A stretch of 64,000 bases of DNA, taken from NCBI GenBank assembly GCA_043228905.1, contig JBHGNT010000045.1:1-64000 (forward strand), in the 5' to 3' direction. The translations under genes and the position numbers were made by a program. The first letter of the stretch is position 1. The number at the start of each line of letters is the position of its first letter. Shown piece by piece: positions 62,040 to 64,000 of this stretch. Origin of the DNA: Azolla caroliniana. Lineage: Eukaryota > Polypodiophyta. The notes under the pieces are model-generated. The model searched no databases and was not told where the DNA came from. It saw only the letters and a list, made by a program, of their open reading frames with translations.

Positions 62040-64000
62040 TCTGATATCACACGAGCCAGGTATGAACATTTTAATTTACTCAAGGGCTTCTCTCAACTCC
62101 CTCCTGATGTTTGCTAATTTCGTCATGTCTCTCGACTTGAGTTTTAAAATCTTGATTTTTTAATTCCATATCATAGCTAGAATTGTTAGCTTCGATTCGC
62201 ATGTTTGAACACAAAAATCCGATATGACACGAGCCAGGTATGAACATTTTCATTTACTCAAGGGCTCTTCTCAACTCACTCCTCAAATTTGGTAATTTCG
62301 TCATGTCTCTCAACCAGAGTTTCAAAATGTTGATTTTTTAATTCCATATCATAGCTAGCGTTGTTAGCTTCGATTCGCATGTTTGAACACAAAAATCCGA
62401 TATTACACCAGCCAGGTATGAACATTTTCATTTACTCAAGGGGTCCTCTCAACTCACTACTCATGTTTGCTAATTATTTCATGTCTCTCGACCTGAGTTT
62501 CAAAATCTTGATTTTTTAATTCCATATCATAGCTAGCGTTGTTAGCTTCGATTCGCATGTTTGAACACAAACATCGGATATCACACGAGCCAGGTATGAA
62601 CATTTTAATTTACTCAAGGGCTCCTCTCAACTCCCTCCTCATGTTTGCTAATTTCGTCATGTCTCTCGACTTGAGTTTCAAAATCTTCATTTTTTAATTC
62701 CATATCATAGCTAGCGTTGTTAGCTTCGATTCGCATGTTTGAACACAAAAATCCGATATCACACGAGCCAGGTATGAACATTTTAATTTACTCAAGGGCT
62801 TCTCTCAACTCCCTCCTCATGTTTGCTAATTTCGTCATGTCTCTCGACCTGAGTTTCAAAATATTGATTTTTTAATTCCATATCATAGCTAGCGTTGTTA
62901 GCTTCGATTCGCATGTTTGAACACAAAAATCCGATATCACACGAGCCAGGTATGAACATTTTCATTTACTCAAGGGCTCTTCTCAACTCACTCCTCAAAT
63001 TTGCTAATTTCGTCATGTCTCTCGACCAGAGTTTCAAAATCTTGATTTTTTAATTCCATAGCATAGCTAGCGTTGTTAGCTTCGATTCGCATGTTTGAAC
63101 ACAAAAATCTGATATCACACGAGCCAGGTATGAACATTTTAATTTACTCAAGGGCTCCTCTCAACTCCCTCCTCATGTTTGCTAATTTCGTCATGTCTCT
63201 TGACCTGAGTTTCAAAATCTTGATTTTTTAATTCCATATCATAGCTAGCGTTGCTAGCTTCGATTCGCATGTTTGAACACGAAAATCCGATATCACACGA
63301 GCCAGGTATGAACATTTTAATTTACCTCCTGACTCTTCTCAACTCACTCCTCAAATTTGGTAATTTCGTCATGTCTCTCGGATAGAGTTTTCAAAATATT
63401 GATTTTTTATTTCCATATCATAGGTAGTTTTGTTAGCTTCGATTCGCATGTTTGAACACAAACATCGGATATCACACGAGCCAGGTATGAACATTTTAAT
63501 TTACTCAAGGGCTCCTCTCAACTCCCTCCTCATGTTTGCTAATTTCGTCATGTCTCTCGACCTGTGTTTCAAAATCTTGATTTTTTAATTCCATATCATA
63601 GCTAGCGTTGCTAGCTTCGATTCGCATGTTTGAACACAAAAATCCGATAGTACACGAGCCAGGTATGAACATTTTCATTTACTCAAGGGCTCCTCTCAAC
63701 TCCCTCCTCAAATTTGGTAATTTCGTCATGTATCTCGACCTAAGTTTCAAAATCTTGATTTTTTAATTCCATATCATAGCTAGCGTTGTTAGCTTCGATA
63801 CGCATGTTTGAACACAAAAATCCGATATGACACGAGCCAGGTATGAACATTTTCATTTACTCAAGGGCTCTTCTCAACTCCCTCCTCAAATTTGGTAATT
63901 TCGTCATGTCTCTCGACCTGAGTTTCAAAATATTGATTTTTTAATTCCATATCATAGCTAGCATTGTTAGCTTCGATTGGCATGTTTGAACACAAAAATC
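62040..64000. repeat. Right-end segments related to 50.8-52.8 kb
   Basis: About 62050-62560 matches 50830-51340 (ctagaattg at about 62179, ctctcaacc near 62310, aaatgttg, aattatttc). About 62820-63829 matches 51600-52610, including two perfect dyads at 63243 and 63600. Offsets are 11219 and 11218 bp (63 monomers plus indels), and the two parts are joined in a different way from the parental order. A private gtatctcgac occurs near 63729. The array continues past the window end. Confidence 0.78.

Larger units (their letters stand above)
1..64000. repeat. Tandem satellite array, 178-bp monomer, about 360 head-to-tail copies
   Basis: The phase mark gttagctt recurs every 178 bp (11, 189, 367, 545, 723, 901 and onward to 63966). 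All copies read in the same direction; I found no inverted block. The 63955 bp between first and last mark equals 360 x 178 minus 125. That is explained by two 67-bp deletions and a net +9 bp of small indels, so nothing foreign is inserted. Base composition of a typical monomer is about 43 C, 26 G and the rest A/T. Arrays of this kind package chromatin rather than encode products. Centromeric or pericentromeric location is inferred from monomer length, homogeneity, HOR structure and lack of transposons; a subtelomeric or knob satellite remains possible. The array runs off both ends of the window. Confidence 0.98.

Noticed and set aside
1-64000. CRISPR array
   Set aside because: Repeats are 178 bp, contiguous and nearly identical over their full length. 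There are no unique spacers, leader or cas genes.
1-64000. CENP-B box
   Set aside because: I tested the ttcg-containing sites (cttcgattcg, attcgcatg, tttcgtcat) against the NTTCGNNNNANNCGGGN core. None has the CGGG part.
1-64000. Arabidopsis-type CEN178/CEN180 satellite
   Set aside because: The length is the same, but the monomer lacks recognisable stretches of that repeat. Length alone does not establish relationship.
1-64000. Telomeric, 5S or 45S rDNA, or tRNA repeats
   Set aside because: No tandem short telomere-like units, no rRNA-like conserved stretches, and no tRNA cloverleaf with A and B boxes were seen.
1-64000. Undescribed gene system hidden in the array
   Set aside because: The length bookkeeping leaves no unexplained sequence, and no frame longer than 68 codons exists on either strand.

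Overview
The whole 64-kb window is one uninterrupted satellite DNA array. It is built from a monomer of 178 bp (about 39% G+C), always in the same orientation. Counting from the first gttagcttcg-type phase mark (position 11) to the last (63966) gives 360 monomer intervals. Of these, 358 are 177-180 bp and two are truncated to 111 bp. The small indels I could find (net +9 bp) and the two 67-bp losses account exactly for the distance, so no foreign insertion, transposon, gene, tRNA, rRNA or telomere repeat is hidden in the window.

The organism is a eukaryote that I cannot name from sequence. A 170-180-bp, AT-rich, head-to-tail satellite with layered higher-order repeats is typical of a centromeric or pericentromeric array. 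Plants are a good fit, but the monomer does not match the Arabidopsis 178-bp centromere repeat or any other satellite I can recall with certainty. Centromere function is inferred from architecture only.

The layout is a patchwork of local higher-order repeats (HORs), each copied as a multi-monomer block. From left to right they are: a 5-mer (1-1352); a dimer (about 1235-1920); a 12-mer/11-mer block in 2.4 copies (2280-7120); a dimer (7121-7832); a 31-mer of 5517 bp in two copies (about 7910-18950) with nested 5- and 13-monomer duplications; a 12-mer of about 2137 bp in 2.3 copies (about 17050-22075); a 5-mer (about 22750-24740); an 18-monomer unit of 3138 bp carrying the 111-bp monomer, in 2.2 copies (about 26490-33244); a 3.5-kb segment repeated at an offset of 9836 bp (23409-26942 and 33245-36778); a 9-mer of 1602 bp (about 35460-38720); a 2.3-kb segment repeated at 5876 bp (about 38980-41270 and 44860-47146); a 27-mer of 4808 bp in two copies that look identical by eye (about 48649-58390); an 11-mer of 1959 bp (about 56945-60830); and a 2.2-kb segment repeated at 12643 bp (about 47157-49378 and 59800-62021).

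No protein-coding gene is supported. The short minus-strand open frames are by-products of single-base changes in the satellite. The points of interest are the multi-scale duplication history, the markers that show where homogenisation happened (T-tract length, 1-bp indels, truncated monomers, mosaic monomers), a 17-bp perfect dyad formed by one substitution, and C-to-T/G-to-A variants at every CpG of the monomer, which suggest a methylated array. I found no evidence of a new enzymatic or defence system here.
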